Assembly (NCBI GenBank): GCA_938023705.1
Contig: CALJDJ010000109.1
Coordinates: 1 to 31,260 of the forward strand
Reading direction: 5' to 3'
From: an uncultured Collinsella sp.
Lineage (GTDB): Bacteria > Actinomycetota > Coriobacteriia > Coriobacteriales > Coriobacteriaceae
Length of the DNA: 31,260 nt
The notes beneath the pieces were generated by a model. That model ran no database searches and had not been told where the DNA came from. It saw only the letters and a list, made by a program, of their open reading frames with translations. Of the stretch, positions 18,744 to 26,815 are shown piece after piece (position 1 is the stretch's first letter; each line of letters opens with the position of its first letter). The position numbers and the translations under genes are program-made.

Positions 18744-18806
18744 AGTTCCACTTGTACTTTGTTTGAGTGCAGTGTTTCCAGCCATTTCTATACTGGGGGT
18801 AACGAT

Positions 18807-19787
18807 ATGAAGGACATCACCATCAGCCGCAGGAGCCTTCTGGTCTCCGCCGGTCTGCTCGCACTGGCCCCGCTTGCCGGATGCGGCGGCAACTCTGGTT
18901 CCGGCTCCGCAGCCGCCGGTTCCGACTACACCATCGGCGTTCTGCAGCTCACCGAGCACTCCGCACTCGACGCCGCCAATGACGGCTTTGTCAAGGCCAT
19001 CAAGAAGAGCGGCCTTAAGGTCAAGATCGATCAGAAGAACGCCCAGAACGACCAGTCCACGTGTAAGTCCATCGCCGACAAGTTTGTGGGCGACAACGTC
19101 GACCTGATCTACGCCATCGCCACGCCTGCCGCGCAGGCCGCCGCCGGCGCCACGGCCGATATCCCCATCGTGGGCTGCGCCATCACCGACTACGCCGCCT
19201 CCGGCCTGGTCCAGGACAACGACAAGCCCGGCACCAACGTCACCGGTGCCTCCGACCTCACCCCGGTCGCCGAGCAGCTCGAGATGATGCAGAAGGTCCT
19301 GCCCGACGTAAAGAAGGTCGGTCTGCTCTACTGCACCGCCGAGTCCAACTCCGACGTCCAAATCAAGGCCGCCAAGAAGGAACTCGGCAAGCTGGGCCTG
19401 GAGTACACCGACTTCACCGTCTCGAGCTCCAACGAGATCCAGTCCGTCGTCGAGTCCGCCGTGGGCAAGGTCGACGCGCTCTACTCCCCCACCGACAACA
19501 CCATCGCCGCGGGCGCTTCGCAGGTGGGCCAGATCTGCAAGGAAAACAAGCTTCCCTACGTGACTGGCGAGGAGGGCATGTGCATGGCCGGTGGCCTGTT
19601 CACCCTCTCCATCAACTACGAGGATCTGGGCTACGCCGCGGGCGAGATGGCCGTCAAGATCCTGAAGGGCGAGGCCAAGGCCGAGGATATGCCGATCAAG
19701 CACCTCTCGAGCAAGGACCTGGTCGTCGTCAAGAACGACGAGATGGCCGAGGCACTGGGCATCGACCTTTCCGCTCTGGACGAGTAG
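18807..19787 (+). CDS. ABC transporter substrate-binding lipoprotein (TrpX/PF04392 type)
   Basis: Captures a small solute outside the membrane and delivers it to the permease. The 326-residue precursor has SRRSLLVSAGLLALAP, a twin-arginine-like signal, then lipobox LAGC with Cys26 as lipid site and a Gly/Ser-rich linker. The mature part is a two-lobed type I binding protein: YTIGVLQLTEHSALDAANDG, IYAIATPAAQAAAG, GVTD-like NVTGASDLTPVAEQ, VGLLYCTAESNS and VEALYSPTDNT-like VDALYSPTDNTIAAG. This is the ABC_sub_bind family, whose known members carry tryptophan or tyrosine; the ligand here is inferred. The ATG at 18807 follows GGGGGT. Its operon partners are the permease and ATPase at 19992 and 20908. 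Confidence 0.92.
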   Translation: MKDITISRRSLLVSAGLLALAPLAGCGGNSGSGSAAAGSDYTIGVLQLTEHSALDAANDGFVKAIKKSGLKVKIDQKNAQNDQSTCKSIADKFVGDNVDLIYAIATPAAQAAAGATADIPIVGCAITDYAASGLVQDNDKPGTNVTGASDLTPVAEQLEMMQKVLPDVKKVGLLYCTAESNSDVQIKAAKKELGKLGLEYTDFTVSSSNEIQSVVESAVGKVDALYSPTDNTIAAGASQVGQICKENKLPYVTGEEGMCMAGGLFTLSINYEDLGYAAGEMAVKILKGEAKAEDMPIKHLSSKDLVVVKNDEMAEALGIDLSALDE

Positions 19788-19859
19788 CGCCCATGTGCGG
19801 CAACGCGGTTAGGGCCCGTGCTTGCGCCATAGCTGCGTTATTCAATATCTGAGCCATTG

Positions 19860-19895
19860 GGGCGGACGCCAAAGACCGGCGTTCGCCCTGCTTGT
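19860..19895 (+). terminator. Hairpin between binding protein and permease, partial terminator
   Basis: GGGCGGACGCC and GGCGTTCGCCC form an 11-bp stem with one G-T pair, followed by TGCTTGTT, a weak T run. It lies in the 204-base gap between the lipoprotein and the permease. Such hairpins often raise binding-protein mRNA over permease mRNA; that role is inferred. Confidence 0.55.
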
Positions 19896-19991
19896 TCCAG
19901 ATAAAACAAATGTCTGTCCGTCGCTCTCTTATACATTGTTACCGCTATTATGGAACATCACGTGTCCACCCTATCCTAGGAGGTATGAAGC

Positions 19992-20915
19992 ATGCTCATT
20001 GCATTGCAGGGCGCCGTTTCGCAGGGCGTCCTCTGGGGCATTATGGTGCTTGGTGTGTTTATCACGTTCCGCCTGCTCGACATCCCCGATATGACCTGCG
20101 ACGGCAGCTTTGCCCTCGGTGGCTGTGTCTGCGCCGTACTCATCGTCAACAATAACGTCGACCCCTTGCTCGCCGTGCTGGCCGGCATGTGCGCCGGCGC
20201 CATCGCGGGCGCCGTCACGGGCATCTTGACCACCGTCTTTGAGATTCCCGCAATCCTCGCCGGAATCCTGACGCAGATCAGTCTGTGGTCCATCAACCTG
20301 CGCATCATGGGCAAGTCCAACACGCCCATCCTTGCCAAGGGCACTATCTTCTCATCCGTCAGCAACATGACGGGCCTGCCGCAGTCCACTGTTGCCATTA
20401 TCCTAGGCATTGTGCTGGCCGTGGCCATCGTCGCCATCCTGTACTGGTTCTTTGGCACCGAGATCGGCTCGGCGCTGCGTGCCACCGGCAACAACGAGTA
20501 CATGATCCGCGCCCTGGGCGTTAACACCAACACCACCAAAATGATCGCCCTCGTGCTCTCCAACGCCCTCATTGGCCTTTCGGGTGCGCTCATCTGCCAG
20601 AGCCAGAAGTATGCCGACATTGGCATGGGCACCGGCGCCATCGTTATCGGTCTTGCCGCCATCGTCATCGGCGAGGTGCTCGGTCGCCTGCTGCCCGGCG
20701 GTCTCACGCAGTTCTCCGTCCGTCTGGCCTCCGCCGTCTTTGGCTCCGTGGTGTACTTCCTCATCCGCGCCATCGTGCTGCAGCTGGGCATGGACGCCAA
20801 CGACATGAAACTGCTCTCTGCTGTGATTGTCGCCGTGGCCCTGTGCGTGCCCGTGGTTTGGGAGCGCTATAAGCTCCGCAGCTCCTACACGAAGGGAGAT
20901 GAGGCAGATGCTTAA
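19992..20915 (+). CDS. ABC transporter permease, BPD_transp_2 family
   Basis: Membrane channel of the importer. The 307-residue protein shows about eight hydrophobic segments. ITFRLLDIPDMTCDGSFALG near the start is characteristic of the PF04392-linked permease group, and GSALRATGNNEYMIRALGVN (about residues 158-177) is the cytoplasmic coupling loop. The ATG at 19992 follows AGGAGG; an ATG seven bases upstream is too close to that site. Its stop overlaps the start of the ATPase by 8 bases, indicating coupled translation. Confidence 0.92.
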   Translation: MLIALQGAVSQGVLWGIMVLGVFITFRLLDIPDMTCDGSFALGGCVCAVLIVNNNVDPLLAVLAGMCAGAIAGAVTGILTTVFEIPAILAGILTQISLWSINLRIMGKSNTPILAKGTIFSSVSNMTGLPQSTVAIILGIVLAVAIVAILYWFFGTEIGSALRATGNNEYMIRALGVNTNTTKMIALVLSNALIGLSGALICQSQKYADIGMGTGAIVIGLAAIVIGEVLGRLLPGGLTQFSVRLASAVFGSVVYFLIRAIVLQLGMDANDMKLLSAVIVAVALCVPVVWERYKLRSSYTKGDEADA

Positions 20916-21702
20916 GCTCTCGCACGTCAAGAAGACCTTTAACAAGGGCACCGTCACCGAGAAGCGCGCGCTCACCGGCGTCGACCTTACCCTCAACGAC
21001 GGCGACTTTGTAACTGTGATCGGCGGCAACGGCGCCGGCAAATCCACGCTGCTCAATATGATCGCCGGCGTGTATCCGCTCGATTCGGGCGTTATCGAGC
21101 TCGACGGCACCGACATCTCGCGCCTGAGCGAGTCGCAGCGCGCCAAGTACCTGGGCCGCGTGTTCCAGGATCCCATGCGCGGCACCGCAGCCGACATGCA
21201 GATTGCCGAGAACTTGGCCCTCGCCAAGCGTCGCGGCCAGCGTCGCGGCCTTTCGTGGGGCGTCACCAAGGCCGAGAAGGACGAGTACGTTGAGTTGCTC
21301 AAGCGCCTGGACCTTGGCCTGGACACGCGCCTCAACGCCAAGGTCGGCCTGCTTTCGGGTGGCCAGCGCCAGGCACTCACGCTGCTCATGGCCACGCTCA
21401 CCAAGCCGCGCTTGCTGCTGCTCGACGAGCACACCGCGGCACTCGACCCCAAGACCGCCTCTAAGGTGCTCAATCTGACCGAGGAGATTGTCGACGAGAA
21501 CCACCTGACCACGCTCATGGTCACGCACAACATGAATGACGCCATCCGTCTGGGCAATCGCCTGATCATGATGCACGAGGGCCACGTTATCTACGATGTG
21601 GCGGGCGACGAGAAGAAGTCGCTCACCGTCGCCGACCTGCTGCAGAAGTTCGAGGAGGTCTCGGGCGGCGAGCTCGCCAACGACCGCATGCTGCTGAGCT
21701 AA
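20908..21702 (+). CDS. ABC transporter ATP-binding protein
   Basis: Powers the importer with ATP. The 264-residue protein has Walker A GGNGAGKSTLL (residues 38-48), the Q-loop VFQDPMRGTAADM, the signature LLSGGQRQALTLLMA, Walker B LLLLDEHTAALDP and the switch His in VTHNMNDAIRLG. Residues before the domain, as found with the frame extended to 20827, belong to the overlapping permease; GGGAG before the ATG at 20908 supports this start. The TAA stop forms part of the first GGGACA repeat. Confidence 0.95.
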   Translation: MLKLSHVKKTFNKGTVTEKRALTGVDLTLNDGDFVTVIGGNGAGKSTLLNMIAGVYPLDSGVIELDGTDISRLSESQRAKYLGRVFQDPMRGTAADMQIAENLALAKRRGQRRGLSWGVTKAEKDEYVELLKRLDLGLDTRLNAKVGLLSGGQRQALTLLMATLTKPRLLLLDEHTAALDPKTASKVLNLTEEIVDENHLTTLMVTHNMNDAIRLGNRLIMMHEGHVIYDVAGDEKKSLTVADLLQKFEEVSGGELANDRMLLS

Positions 21703-21741
21703 AACCTGCCAATAAGGGACAGGTTTATTTTGGCAGGTTTT
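21701..21741 (+). repeat. GGGACA-core palindromic repeat, copy 1 (also terminator-like)
   Basis: AAAACCTGCCAA (21701-21712) and TTGGCAGGTTTT (21730-21741) form a 12-bp stem around TAAGGGACAGGTTTATT. The left arm starts in the TAA stop of the ATPase gene. The T-rich right arm could end transcription. A second, related copy follows 15 bases later. Confidence 0.8.
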
Positions 21742-21756
21742 ATCTGCGCAAACGTC

Positions 21757-21796
21757 AAAACCGCCGCAAAGGGACAGACGCCCTTGCGGCGGTTTT
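21757..21796 (+). repeat. GGGACA-core palindromic repeat, copy 2
   Basis: AAAACCGCCGCAAAGGG (21757-21773) pairs with CCCTTGCGGCGGTTTT (21781-21796) with one bulged A, around the loop ACAGACG. Together with copy 1 it makes a tandem pair between the ABC operon and the 5'-nucleotidase gene. Confidence 0.8.
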
Positions 21797-21860
21797 CGCA
21801 TATTATGTCGATAATCCGATATTCAACCAGACTTTCTGGCTAAGGACTAAGGAAACTGCC

Positions 21861-23909
21861 ATGAAAAGACTCCCCCGCCTTGCGTTAGCCGCCGCGTTGT
21901 TTGCCGGCTCGCTCGCAGGCATCCCAAGCCTCGCTTTCGCGGAGAACCTCGCCCTTGCGAGCGATCTGCCCCAGGCGATCAACGACTCCGTGACCGTCAT
22001 ACACACCAACGATATCCACGGCAGCTACAAGTACAGCTACAACGCAAGCAAGGGCACCGGCGCTGTGGGCTTTGACGGACTGGCGGTTCTCTATAGCGCC
22101 CAAAGCAGCGCCCCCGATCTTTTGCTCGATGCGGGCGATACCTTCCACGGGCAGTCCTTTGCCACCATGAGCGAGGGCAAGAGCATCGCCGAGCTCATGG
22201 ACACCTTCTATGCAGACGGCTACGACGCGACCACGCCGGGCAACCACGACTGGAGCTACGGCGCGGACAAGCTCCGCACCATGACCGGCTACAGCCCCAC
22301 CGGCACGCCCTTCGCCATGCTCTGCGCGAACGCGAAGTCTACGAGCGGCGTATGGAGCTCGAGTATCACCAAGACGCTCGATCGCATCTGGGAGGATAGC
22401 GAAGATCACTCCACATTCGACTACAAAATCAAGGTCGGCGTCGTGGGTGCCATGGATGAGTCGCTGGAATCCTCGCTGCGCGCGGACCTGGTCGCGGGTA
22501 CGTCGTTCTCGAGTGCCGCGAACGCCATCAATGCCGAGGCCAAGCGACTGCGCGAGACAGAGGGCTGCAACGTTGTCGTCTGTATCGCGCACACGCTCAA
22601 CGCCAAGACCTTTGCCGCACAGCTCAATGGCGTCGATGCTCTGGTCGCGGGCCACGAGCACATCAACTTAGACGAAAACGTGACGGGGGCTGACGGCAAG
22701 TCGGTCCGCGTCGTCGAGGCGGGCAGCGCCTTTGCCGAGGTGGGACTGCTTTCCGTCCCCTACGAGTACGACACCAAGGGCACCGAAAGCACCGACGATG
22801 ACACGGTGGCAGTATACGCAGACAAAAGCGACGAGAAGCTCTATACCGCCAAGGATGTAAACGTTCTTTTGACCGATCCCAACAAGGGCTCCACCTATCA
22901 GAGCATCCTTGATGAGGTCCACGACAACAAGATCAAGCCGCTCGACGATGCCTTTAGCGCCGCATCGAGCGAGGTGATCGGCACGAGCTCTACCAATTAT
23001 TTCTACGGCGAGAACGCATCTGGCACGCACGGCTGGGAAATGGTGCGCACCACCGATTTCCGCCCCAGCAAGGAGGGCGACACCACCAAGGCCCAGACCA
23101 TCGGCCATGTGATCTGCGGCTCCTATCTTGACCTGACGGGCGCAGACCTTGCCATCGAGAACGCGGGTGGCATCCGCGGCGGCATCGCTGCAGGCGATGT
23201 GACCGCAGGCAACGTCATCGCTATCTCGCCCTACGGCAACACCGTGGAGACCTGGACCATGACCGGTGCGGACTTCCTGGCAGCGCTCGAGCACTCGCTG
23301 CAGATCAGCGACGAGTGCAATCACAGCTACGAGCTTCAGCAAGCCTACGTAGCGGCCGGCCACACCGAGCAGGAGGCGCAAGACATGTACAAGTGGCGCG
23401 ACGACTCCGGCAGCGTCCTTTCCTTCGGCGGAATCAACGTGACAATCGATTGGACGCAGCCCGAAGGCAAGCGCATCGTGAGCGCCACGCTCACCAAGGA
23501 TGGCAGCACGCTCGACCCCGCCAAGACCTACACCGTCGCCACCAACAACTACATCATCACCAACACGACCGACTTCCCCACCTTCGCAAACGCCACCAAG
23601 CACACCGAGTGGGGTACCTGCGAGTCAGCGCTAAGGGCGCTAATTGGGCAGAACGGCTGGGAGAGCAAGATGGCCTCGCTCGCGGGCACCATCAGCTTTG
23701 GCTCCGCTGCCGTGGACCCCACGCCCACACCGGCCCCGACGCCTGAACCCTCGCCTAAGACGGACGCGACGACCACGAAGGTCATCACCAAGAAGACGAC
23801 CGGCAAGCTCGCCGCAACGGGAGACCGCACGCTAGCCGTGATCGGCGCATGCCTCATCGGCGGTATCGTCATCATCATTCTCGGCATTATCTGGAAGCGT
23901 CGACGCTAA
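21861..23909 (+). CDS. Cell-wall-anchored 5'-nucleotidase (UshA/CpdB superfamily)
   Basis: Secreted metallophosphatase predicted to dephosphorylate nucleotides outside the cell. The 682-residue precursor has a signal peptide (residues 1-27, ending SLAFA), a calcineurin-like domain with IHTNDIHG (47-54), DAGDTFHGQ, GNHDW and AGHEHINLDE, and a 5'-nucleotidase C-terminal domain with NAGGIRGG, SPYGNTVETWTMTGADFL and NYIITNTTDFPTF. A Pro/Thr-rich linker then leads to LAATG (650-654), a hydrophobic segment and KRRR: a sortase sorting signal. LAxTG is the type used by class E sortases. GHEH replaces the usual GHxH serine form. The ATG at 21861 follows AGGAAA. It lies between the ABC operon and mscS. 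Substrate and which sortase are inferred. Confidence 0.93.
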   Translation: MKRLPRLALAAALFAGSLAGIPSLAFAENLALASDLPQAINDSVTVIHTNDIHGSYKYSYNASKGTGAVGFDGLAVLYSAQSSAPDLLLDAGDTFHGQSFATMSEGKSIAELMDTFYADGYDATTPGNHDWSYGADKLRTMTGYSPTGTPFAMLCANAKSTSGVWSSSITKTLDRIWEDSEDHSTFDYKIKVGVVGAMDESLESSLRADLVAGTSFSSAANAINAEAKRLRETEGCNVVVCIAHTLNAKTFAAQLNGVDALVAGHEHINLDENVTGADGKSVRVVEAGSAFAEVGLLSVPYEYDTKGTESTDDDTVAVYADKSDEKLYTAKDVNVLLTDPNKGSTYQSILDEVHDNKIKPLDDAFSAASSEVIGTSSTNYFYGENASGTHGWEMVRTTDFRPSKEGDTTKAQTIGHVICGSYLDLTGADLAIENAGGIRGGIAAGDVTAGNVIAISPYGNTVETWTMTGADFLAALEHSLQISDECNHSYELQQAYVAAGHTEQEAQDMYKWRDDSGSVLSFGGINVTIDWTQPEGKRIVSATLTKDGSTLDPAKTYTVATNNYIITNTTDFPTFANATKHTEWGTCESALRALIGQNGWESKMASLAGTISFGSAAVDPTPTPAPTPEPSPKTDATTTKVITKKTTGKLAATGDRTLAVIGACLIGGIVIIILGIIWKRRR

Positions 23910-23960
23910 GCTACACCGCCGGGCCTTGCAGCCCCGCCGCGTAAACCTTATATCGAGCAC

Positions 23961-23997
23961 AGAAGCCCGTCCGAATTTGATCGGACGGGCTTCTTGG
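23961..23997 (+). terminator. Intrinsic terminator of the 5'-nucleotidase gene
   Basis: GAAGCCCGTCCGA and TCGGACGGGCTTC form a perfect 13-bp stem with a 6-base loop 52 bases after the stop, followed by TTGG. The T run is short but the stem is strong. Confidence 0.8.
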
Positions 23998-24037
23998 TGG
24001 GTATCATGGTTGGATGATCATGAGGAGGTTTCCCTAC

Positions 24038-24805
24038 ATGGAATTGTTTGAGCCAATTCTTCATTTCTTTGCACAACGATGGGTCCACAACATCATCTGG
24101 GCCGGTATCTTGGCCATCGGCACCGCCGTTGCCGCCAAAATCGCGTCCAAGACCCTGCACCACCTGCTTAACCGCGATGATAACCCGCTCCCAGCATCGA
24201 GCATCTTCATCAACATCGCGCGCGCCGTCATCTGGATGATCGGCGGCAGCTTTATCCTAGACAACTGTTTTGGCATCAACGCAAACGCCCTCGTCGCCGC
24301 TCTTGGCGTCGGCGGCATCGCCATCTCGCTCGGCTTTCAGGACACGCTGTCGAACCTTATCGGCGGTATGCAGGTGACCTTCATGGGCATCATCAAGCCC
24401 GGCGACAATATCGAGGTCGGCGGCGTGTCGGGCGTGGTCCAAGACATCACCTGGCGCCACACGACCATCGAGGATGCCTGCGGGCAGACCATCATTGTGC
24501 CCAACTCCAACATCTCCAAGAACACGCTCGTGCATCTGATGCCCTTTGGGCGTGTGGCCGTGCCCGTTGCCGTAAAGGACACGTCTAAGTGGGCCTCGCT
24601 GGACGCGCTGGCAGATGAGCTTACCGACGCCACCAAGGCCGCGGTGCTTCCCATCTCTGGCTTTGACAAGGAGCCGTACGTGCTCTTTAGCGAGATCGGC
24701 GACTTTGGCGTCAAGGGCAAAATCATCTTTATCGTCAGCGACGATAGCACCACCTTCACGGCAGCCGACGCCTGCATTCGTGCCATCGCCCCCATCATCG
24801 CCTAA
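24038..24805 (+). CDS. MscS-family mechanosensitive channel
   Basis: Small-conductance channel that opens under membrane tension to release solutes. The 255-residue protein has a TM1 region (about residues 17-33), TM2 (55-75) and the pore helix TM3 (84-111; ALVAALGVGGIAISLGFQDT) rich in Gly/Ala. It is followed by the MscS beta domain with KPGDNIEVGGVSGVVQDITW (120-139) and IVPNSNIS (153-160). The C-terminal cage domain is compact. I used the ATG at 24038 because GAGGAGG lies just upstream; the ATG at 24014 lies before that site. Its TAA stop is within repeat copy 3. A possible -10 TATCAT lies near 24002. Confidence 0.9.
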   Translation: MELFEPILHFFAQRWVHNIIWAGILAIGTAVAAKIASKTLHHLLNRDDNPLPASSIFINIARAVIWMIGGSFILDNCFGINANALVAALGVGGIAISLGFQDTLSNLIGGMQVTFMGIIKPGDNIEVGGVSGVVQDITWRHTTIEDACGQTIIVPNSNISKNTLVHLMPFGRVAVPVAVKDTSKWASLDALADELTDATKAAVLPISGFDKEPYVLFSEIGDFGVKGKIIFIVSDDSTTFTAADACIRAIAPIIA

Positions 24806-24842
24806 ACTACCACAAAGGGGACAGGCACCTTTGTGGTAGTTT
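24804..24842 (+). repeat. GGGACA-core palindromic repeat, copy 3
   Basis: AAACTACCACAAAGG (24804-24818) and CCTTTGTGGTAGTTT (24828-24842) form a perfect 15-bp stem around GGACAGGCA. It starts within the TAA stop of mscS. The right arm ends in TTT, so it may act as a terminator, and TTGTGG within it fits the -35 of the next gene. Confidence 0.85.
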
Positions 24843-24858
24843 CGCATCGTGGTACCAT
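24831..24858 (+). promoter_or_regulatory. Possible promoter of the ParB-like/BMP operon
   Basis: TTGTGG (24831-24836) is followed after 16 bases by TACCAT (24853-24858), with TG just upstream of the -10. The -35 lies inside the right arm of repeat copy 3, so the repeat may have brought it. Confidence 0.4.
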
Positions 24859-24898
24859 GGTTCATATCGTTGTTTAAACGACTAAGGGAGTAGACACC

Positions 24899-26815
24899 AT
24901 GGAAGAGGCCTATCGTCAAGCACGCAAGCGCGGCGAGCAGGGACGCCGTCGCGCCATCAGCCAAAGCGAGCACCCGTACCTTACGGACCTCGACAGCTTG
25001 GTTGCCCAGCTCCCCTTAGGTCAGCGAGAGAGCGTCGGCCTGCGGGATATTCCGCTCGAAATGGTCGTCGGCACGGTTACCAAGGGCCGTCAGTCTGCCT
25101 TTTCGTGCAACTTTATGCCCCTGTTGCCATTTAGCACCGAGTTCGCCCGCAAGTGGTCCAACCTCTACGACATCCAGGTAACCGAGGGCTATCGCGACCC
25201 CATCATCGTCACCGAGTTCATGCATCGGTTCTACGTCCAAGAGGGCAACAAGCGCGTCAGCGTCCTCAAATTCCTGGACGCCCCGACGGTTTCGGCCAAG
25301 GTCACCCGCCTCTACCCCGGAAAATGGGATTCCGTCGAAAGCCGCCTCTATGGCGAGTTCTGCGCGTTTTGGCGCGTCTGCCCCCTATACGAGATCGAGT
25401 TCTCGCGTGAGGGAAGCTACGAAACGCTCGCCAAGATGCTCGGTCAGAACCTTATCGAAAAATGGCCGCAGAAAAAGGTCGACTACCTGCGCCACACCTT
25501 CCTGCTCTTTAAGCGCGCCTACCTGCGCGCCGGCGGCGACCATCTGGACATTACGCCCGCCGACGCTATGCTCGTCTACCTCAATGTGTACAACCAGGAC
25601 CGCCTGCTGGATACGCCGACGGATATCGTCGTAAACCGCCTGTGCAAGATTTGGCGCGAGTTGGTCATTGCCGGCAAAAGTGATGAGGAGAAGGTCGATC
25701 TTGTCGAGGCACCGAGTGTCGATGAGGAAGAGGCGCCCGCCAAGTCCACCTCCGGCGTGCTCAACTTCTTTATGGGCAAGACCGTCTACTCGGCGGCCAG
25801 CCCCCTGCGCATCGCCTTTATCCATGAGTTCCCCTGTGCGACGTCGAGCTGGGACAGCCTGCACGACCAAGGGCGTCAGTATCTCGATGAGCACTTTGGC
25901 GGTATCGTGCGCACCGAGGCGTTCGAGGACTGTCATAATCCGGATGTGTTCTACGCCGCCGTGGAAACGGCTGTCAAACATGGAGCTAACGTCATCTTCT
26001 CGACCTCGCACCGCCTGATGGAATACACGCTCAGAGCTGCCGTTGAGTATCCCCAGGTGCGGTTCCTTAACTGCTCTATCGGCCTTCCCCACCAAAGCGT
26101 CCGTTCGTACTTTGGCAAGATGTACGAGGCCAAGTTCCTCCTGGGCGCCCTTGCCGCCAGCATGGCGGACAACCACCGCATCGGCTACCACGCGTCGGTC
26201 TTCGCCTCGGGCGCACTCAGCGAGATCAACGCCTTTGCGATTGGCGCCTCGCTGCTCGACCCCCGTGCGCAAATTATCCTGACCTGGGGCGATGTGCCCG
26301 CTGGAGGTCTTGCCGAAGCCATGTGTCGCGAAGGCGTGAGCGTCATGACCGGCGCTGACATGTCAAAGTCGCTCGTAGACCCTACGGCCTACGGACTCCA
26401 TCGCCTGGTCGATGGCAAGGTCGTCGGCATCGCCATGCCGGTCTGGAACTGGGGCCGATACTACGAGCTTATCGTTCGCAGCCTTCTGCACGGCACGTGG
26501 GACGAGACCAGCGACGACAACCAAGTGCGCGCCGTCAACTACTGGTACGGAATGAGTTCCGGCGTTATCGACATCCGTTACGCTCCGGGCCTACCCTACC
26601 AGACGCGCAAACTCGTGCAGTTGCTCCGCAACGGCATTGTCGAGGGCTCCATCAACCCCTTTGGCGGCGAGCTCCACAGCCAGAACGGCGTGGTACAGAT
26701 CGAAGGCTTCCCTCCGCTGCCGAGCACGCAGATTGTCGAGATGAATTGGCTGGCGGACAACGTGGTGGGCACCATTCCGCAGCTCGACGATGAGCCGAAA
26801 GTCCCTGCCCTATGA
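24899..26815 (+). CDS. Cytoplasmic ParB-like and BMP (PnrA-like) domain fusion protein
   Basis: A 638-residue soluble protein without a signal peptide or membrane segment. The N-terminal part contains a ParB/Srx-like segment with MHRFYVQEGNKRVSVLKFLD (residues 108-127), the GNKR pattern of ParB-type nucleotide pockets, followed by a helical region (about 170-260) and an acidic linker (262-280). From about residue 303 it is a type I periplasmic-binding-like fold of the BMP/PnrA group: PLRIAFIHEFPCATSSWDS, NVIFSTSHRLMEY, SYFGKMYEAKFLLGALAASM and MPVWNWGRYYELIV. Members of that group bind purine nucleosides, normally outside the cell. Its stop overlaps the start of the metallophosphoesterase gene by 4 bases (ATGA), so they are co-translated. 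I infer a cytoplasmic sensor; no function is established to my knowledge. Confidence 0.85.
   Translation: MEEAYRQARKRGEQGRRRAISQSEHPYLTDLDSLVAQLPLGQRESVGLRDIPLEMVVGTVTKGRQSAFSCNFMPLLPFSTEFARKWSNLYDIQVTEGYRDPIIVTEFMHRFYVQEGNKRVSVLKFLDAPTVSAKVTRLYPGKWDSVESRLYGEFCAFWRVCPLYEIEFSREGSYETLAKMLGQNLIEKWPQKKVDYLRHTFLLFKRAYLRAGGDHLDITPADAMLVYLNVYNQDRLLDTPTDIVVNRLCKIWRELVIAGKSDEEKVDLVEAPSVDEEEAPAKSTSGVLNFFMGKTVYSAASPLRIAFIHEFPCATSSWDSLHDQGRQYLDEHFGGIVRTEAFEDCHNPDVFYAAVETAVKHGANVIFSTSHRLMEYTLRAAVEYPQVRFLNCSIGLPHQSVRSYFGKMYEAKFLLGALAASMADNHRIGYHASVFASGALSEINAFAIGASLLDPRAQIILTWGDVPAGGLAEAMCREGVSVMTGADMSKSLVDPTAYGLHRLVDGKVVGIAMPVWNWGRYYELIVRSLLHGTWDETSDDNQVRAVNYWYGMSSGVIDIRYAPGLPYQTRKLVQLLRNGIVEGSINPFGGELHSQNGVVQIEGFPPLPSTQIVEMNWLADNVVGTIPQLDDEPKVPAL

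Noticed and set aside
18750..18806. T-box or riboswitch in front of the TrpX-like importer
   Set aside because: The leader is only about 57 bases and has no T-box sequence or terminator.
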